Source: Icerya purchasi (Eukaryota; Arthropoda; Insecta; Hemiptera; Monophlebidae). Taken from it: a stretch of DNA of 64,000 bases. The position numbers and the translations under genes are program-made. The notes below the pieces were generated by a model, which saw nothing but the letters and a program-made list of their open reading frames with translations, did not search any database and was not told the origin of the DNA. The stretch lies in contig CM077115.1 in assembly GCA_039619475.1 (NCBI GenBank), positions 158,571,774-158,635,773 on the forward strand. The letters are read 5' to 3'. Positions 60,515 to 64,000 of the stretch are shown piece by piece; positions within the stretch are counted from its first letter, which is position 1, and every line of letters starts with the position of its first letter.

Positions 60515-60716
60515 AATACAATGATATATTAAAATTTAAAACATAAAAATACCGACTAGTTTCGAATACTACAATCTATCTTCACGGTGTATATTAAGTA
60601 CAATTAAAACTGTGTTAGTTTTAATTTTACTCAATATATAGCGTGAAGATGGATTGTAGTATCCGAAACAAGGAGGTATTTTTATATTTTTAAAATTTTA
60701 ATATATCATTGTGTTT
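60515..60716. mobile_element. Palindromic hairpin element with hammerhead-like arms
   Basis: Left arm 60515-60610 and right arm 60617-60716 are inverted copies with a 6-base loop. ACAATGATATATTAAAATTT at the left pairs with AAATTTTAATATATCATTGT at the right. Each arm contains GAAGATGGAT....ATCCGAAAC (right arm 60644-60669; complementary on the left). GGAT and ATCC form a 4-bp stem before GAAAC. Confidence 0.78.
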
Positions 60717-60896
60717 AATAAATATGTTTATTCGAGCATTTTTTTGAACTGCTTTTGTTTCAACTTCTATTTTTAGCGTTGCTTCCCAACGAGTTGCTAT
60801 TTCATAGTGTTAAACACCATTTCTTTCTTCTAGTCGCCGTTTTAAAACTTAAATTTTTCTGATTTTTTTTTTTTTATTTATTTATTTTTTTTTTGT

Positions 60897-60985
60897 AATT
60901 TGAGCGCGTCGGCTATGAACATTTATTTAGCAGGAGATAAATTTTTAGAAATTTCAGTGTGCAGCAGCTGGATTCGAATCCGGTT
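60897..60985 (-). mobile_element. SINE family C fragment
   Basis: The minus strand reads CGGATTCGAATCCAGCTGCTGC then ACACTGAAATTTCTAAAAAT. It matches the B-box and body of the tRNA-like element at 11640-11735. Its 5' side is cut by the LINE starting at about 60985. Confidence 0.5.
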
Positions 60986-62805
60986 TTACGTGAACGAAAC
61001 ACAATTAATTAACCCAGCTAACGAAAGTGTTAATTCGTCTCTAGCTACTTTGGAACAATCTCTTTCCTCTTTGAACCTTTCTATTTCCCCTTTAAAATCC
61101 TCTTGTATTGTCTTTTCTCTTCGTCCTTTTAATCCCGCTTCTCTGTATCCTTAAACTCCAATCTTATCCCTCGTAGGGAATGCTTCTGCTATCTCGGTGT
61201 ATTTCTCAACAGTCGTCTCTCCTTTTATGAACATATTAATTTCCTTTCCTCTTCTGCCCTTAAAAGACTAAACTTACTGAAAGCTCTTTCTCCAACAAAA
61301 TGGGGAGGCGATCCCTTTCTCCTTATCTCCTTGTACAATTCGATTATCCGTTCCAAATTCGACTACTGTTCCTTTATCTATGGCTCTGCCTCAAAATCAC
61401 TTCTTTCCAAGCTGGATATAATTCAAAATTCTTGTATTCGTCTTTGCCTTGGTGTTCTTAGATCTTCTCGAGTACCAGCAGTTCTCGCTGAGTCTAACTC
61501 GCCTCCCCTTTTCATTCGCAGATCCTATTTAGGTTATCGTTTCTTGTGTAAACGCTTACCGTTATCATCCTCCAAACTTATTCCTTCATATCTTTCTATT
61601 CTGCAAAACTGGCGTTTTACTCCCAAGAAAATTCCTATTCTAGCCCGCATTGCTTTGCGGCTAAATTCCTTTTTATCCTGCACAATTTCTTATAACAATC
61701 TCCCTTACTTTTCTTTCAATTTTGCAGATCTCTCCAATCCTCCCAATGTATTCTACTTTCCTTTTTCCTCCAAATCCCTTTCCTATCCAACAGTTATACA
61801 TGAATTCCATAGTTATATCGAATCCCGTTTTCCTTCCCATATTGCTATTTTTACGGATGGTTCGAAGGGGCCTAATGGAGTTGGAGCTTCTTTCATCATT
61901 CCGAGCATTAATTTCTCTGAATCTTTTCGTCTCCCTTCCTTTTGTACTATCTTTACGGCCGAGTTAATGGCCATTTTACGTGCCATAATCCATATTTCCT
62001 CACATCGTTCTTCTTCCAAATTTTTAATTATCTCCGACTCCATGTGTGCTCTTAAAGCTATTTCCTCTCATTTCCCCTCTCACTCCTCTGACCTTTTCAT
62101 CCTCCGTATTCGCTCTCTCATTCACACTCTCTTCTCACTTCACGCTATCCGCATTGAAATGCTCTGGGTCCCCAGTCATATGGGAATAGAGGGTAACGAA
62201 ATGGCAGATTCCTTGGCTCAGATTGCTGTATCCTCCCACTTTTTTTTCTCTAAAATTCCCGTTTCGAATTTACTCCCATTGTGCAAAAAGTTTCATGTTA
62301 GATTTTGGTCAGATTTTTACGCTTCCTCCTTTTCTAATCATCCTTCCTTTTATTTTTCCATCCAACCTAATCTTCCCACGCGGCCTTGGTTTTACGATTT
62401 TCCTTCGCTTCACCGCTCCGTTATTGTCCCTATTATCCGTTTACGTCTGAATCATACTCTTCTTCCTTCCTCACGCTTTCGTTTTCATCTCGCTCTTTCC
62501 CCTTATTGCTCTCTTCATCCTGACGACGTAGCCGTCTGTGATCCTGACCATATCCTCTTTGAATGTCCATCCCTCGTGAACGAACGTACCTCTTTGTATT
62601 CCAATCTGCTGTCACTCAAACTCCCTACTCCTTATTGTGCCTCGTATATCTTATCGTTTCCGTCGATCTCAGTTGTTCCTATCCTCAGTTCCTTTATCTT
62701 ATTAATAGCTGACCGAATCTACATTTAACTGATCCTTCTCCTTCCTTTCGTTTCTGGGCGAAGATCCTTTGTTGATATGCCCAAAGGGGGGTTAAAAAAA
62801 AACCC
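60985..62805 (+). mobile_element. CT-rich RNase H-bearing LINE, copy F (best preserved)
   Basis: 5'-truncated copy beginning in the RT thumb (SSLATLEQSLSSLNLSISPLKSSC...). It runs through a 465-codon open frame and ends in GAAGATCCTTTGTTGATATG plus an A-rich tail (62794-62804). It is the reference copy for this family. The long frame without stops suggests a fairly recent insertion. Confidence 0.85.
61331..62728 (+). CDS. LINE ORF2 C-terminal part: RT thumb, RNase H, tail
   Basis: The 465-residue frame starts inside the element, so its ATG is not the native start. Residues about 1-60 (IIRSKFDYCSFIYGSASKSL...LDIIQNSCIRLCLG) are the RT thumb. An RNase H1 domain follows with all four expected acids: IAIFTDGSK (Asp), TIFTAELMAIL (Glu), LIISDSMCAL (Asp) and VPSHMGIEGNEMADSLA (Asp). 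After it come IIRLRLNHTLLPSSRFRF, CDPDHILFECPSLVNER and LPTPYCASYILSFPSISVVPIL, the family's C-terminal tail. RNase H removes the RNA strand during element copying. Part of a mobile element, not a host gene. Confidence 0.85.
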   Translation: MYNSIIRSKFDYCSFIYGSASKSLLSKLDIIQNSCIRLCLGVLRSSRVPAVLAESNSPPLFIRRSYLGYRFLCKRLPLSSSKLIPSYLSILQNWRFTPKKIPILARIALRLNSFLSCTISYNNLPYFSFNFADLSNPPNVFYFPFSSKSLSYPTVIHEFHSYIESRFPSHIAIFTDGSKGPNGVGASFIIPSINFSESFRLPSFCTIFTAELMAILRAIIHISSHRSSSKFLIISDSMCALKAISSHFPSHSSDLFILRIRSLIHTLFSLHAIRIEMLWVPSHMGIEGNEMADSLAQIAVSSHFFFSKIPVSNLLPLCKKFHVRFWSDFYASSFSNHPSFYFSIQPNLPTRPWFYDFPSLHRSVIVPIIRLRLNHTLLPSSRFRFHLALSPYCSLHPDDVAVCDPDHILFECPSLVNERTSLYSNLLSLKLPTPYCASYILSFPSISVVPILSSFILLIADRIYI

Positions 62806-62936
62806 ATTAGGTCACGGTAGCTGGCTTTTTTCTGATACTGTAAAACGGCACCTATGTATTTTTTTCGGTCGAGACATTTTTGTCCTTTTTGAAACTCTAA
62901 TCTCTCTTTCGACTGCTAAGTATGTCTGGATATCGT

Positions 62937-62960
62937 AAAAAAAAAAAAAAAAAAAAAAAT
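62937..62960. repeat. Poly-A tract
   Basis: A pure A run of about 22 bases between LINE copies F and G. It may be another retroposon tail; the 62806-62936 stretch before it has no recognisable identity. Confidence 0.85.
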
Positions 62961-62999
62961 CGTATTTTCTGATATAATATGTGTGTGCTAACTTCAATT

Positions 63000-63268
63000 A
63001 TCCTATAATGTTTGCGGTTGTTCGTCACTTTCAACTGAACAAGCTTCTTTCTATTTCTTCCTTTTACAAATCGGTATTTCCACTCCATGCTGCACTTCGT
63101 TCATTCTCTCTCTTACCTTCTCCTTCTGTTATCCAATCTCTTAATTGTTTTTTGTCGGCTATCTCGGATTGTGTAGGAATTTGAGTTCCTCTTGCTCCCT
63201 TTTGTCATTGTTTTTGAGTCAGTGTTCCCTATGTTAATGAATCCATAAAAAAAAAAACAAAAAAAAAT
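63000..63268 (+). mobile_element. CT-rich LINE, copy G (short 3' end)
   Basis: SLLPSPSVIQSLNCFLSAISDCVGI matches the last residues of copy F (SFPSISVVPILSSFILLIADRIYI), followed by a 3' UTR and an A-rich tail at 63247-63268. 5' end unclear. Confidence 0.62.
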
Positions 63269-63269
63269 C

Positions 63270-63643
63270 TCAATTAGTGGTGGCTCATTTCCGCTTTGCT
63301 CTGGTTCAATCTCCTTTGTGTCCTTTTCATCCTTCCACCTTAAATGGCACGTGTGACGCAAACCACGTCCTATTTGAATGTTCCTTTATTTCTACAGAAC
63401 GCCCGATCCTTTATTCTAATTTGCTTAGCCTTGGCCTCCCTACTCCTTACAGTGCCCACTATATTCTCACTTTTCCATCTCCTTCTGTTGTTCCCTTGTT
63501 AGCCGCCTTCATTTCCTCTGCCTCTAATCGTTTCTTGATATAACTTGTCGCTCCATATGTCCTTCTATTCTTCTAATCTTTTGTGTTGGGTAAATGTCCT
63601 GTGCTGGCGTGCCCATTTCAAAAAAAAAAAAAAAAAAAAAAAT
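63270..63643 (+). mobile_element. CT-rich LINE, copy H (short 3' end with poly-A)
   Basis: An 88-codon frame (63277-63543) contains HFRFALVQSPLCPFHP, CDANHVLFECSFISTER and LPTPYSAHYILTFPSPSVVPLLAAF, the family tail. The 3' UTR TTGGGTAAATGTCCTGTGCT leads into poly-A at 63619-63642. It starts immediately after copy G's A tail. Confidence 0.8.
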
Positions 63644-64000
63644 AGTGTTGGCTAGTCGGTTGCGATTCGCCAACATAACAAAAATCGCGCTATTTGGCGG
63701 CATAAAATGTACTTATAATAGCGGTAACACGAATTACCGTTAGCTACTATTTTTATACCTGTACTAAAACTTCTTCTTCTTCTTCCTTATGAACTGACCT
63801 TCATTGCTTCAAACCATCAATTTTTATCCAACATTCATTTTGATCTCAAAAAAAAAAACAAACTGTGCGTCAGTCGAAAATTAGCGATGTTAGAAGTGAA
63901 AGTTTTTATGGAATGCAGGAACTGTCAAAGAGGAAACAAAAAAAAGTATATTGAAGTAAAAAATATATGTACTTAAATTAACAAACATGATTTGTAATAT

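Noticed and set aside
61331..62728. 465-codon frame as a host RNase H gene
   Set aside because: RT thumb sequence precedes RNase H and the family's LINE tail and A-rich 3' end follow; truncated copies of it recur in the window.

Overview
This is an AT-rich eukaryotic, almost certainly animal, window. It holds a single host gene with large introns, plus layer upon layer of decayed transposable elements. The gene family (a cathepsin B paralogue without its nucleophile), the repeat types (Jockey- and RTE-like LINEs, RNase H-bearing LINEs, tRNA-derived SINEs, a BED-finger hAT) and the TAAA and GAT repeat tails suggest an arthropod. A sap-feeding hemipteran is my best guess, because inactive cathepsin B paralogues are well known in aphids. 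That species-level inference is weak. || HOST GENE (431-21637, minus strand). Six exons join in frame across canonical GT/AG boundaries into a 340-residue pre-pro-cathepsin B-like protein. Splice phases and length fit the family. The catalytic His and Asn remain, but the active-site Cys is Ala (residue 111, mature position about 29), and the two occluding-loop His residues are Phe-Ser. No stop or frameshift is present, so this looks like a maintained pseudoenzyme and not a pseudogene. A TATA-like box lies about 60 bases before the ATG. || INTRONS. Intron 5 (646-7147) holds a nearly full Jockey-type LINE that was hit by two RTE-type insertions, one of which carries a tRNA-derived SINE (a three-level nest). 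Intron 4 holds a broken CT-rich LINE. Intron 3 holds a SINE head. Intron 2 holds an inverted RTE tail. Intron 1 holds a SINE tail and a mariner-like relic. || 22-28 kb. An intact SINE with a 9-bp target duplication is followed by a foldback element interrupted by a 4.5-kb hAT transposon. The hAT has 24-bp terminal inverted repeats, an exact 8-bp target duplication, a BED finger, a dimerisation domain, and only two small compensating indels in its transposase. || 28-45 kb. Mostly anonymous AT-rich DNA with two palindromic elements, a LINE 3' end with TAAA tail, two minus-strand SINEs and one minus-strand CT-rich LINE. || 45-64 kb. A graveyard of LINE 3' ends: an I-like LINE with an inverted 5' piece, several CT-rich RNase H LINE copies (the freshest at 60985-62805 with a 465-codon open frame), an RTE composite, SINE pairs, and short hairpin elements. 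|| CROSS-CUTTING SIGNAL. Five separate loci (27.76, 32.39, 57.17, 58.26 and 60.65 kb) share a degenerate motif of the form C-x-GATGA, short hairpin, CCGAAAC. This resembles the core of the minimal hammerhead ribozymes known from Penelope-like elements. At three of the loci the motif sits in both arms of a palindrome. This, the cathepsin pseudoenzyme and the nested insertions are the most interesting things here. I found no evidence for an entirely new multi-gene system.
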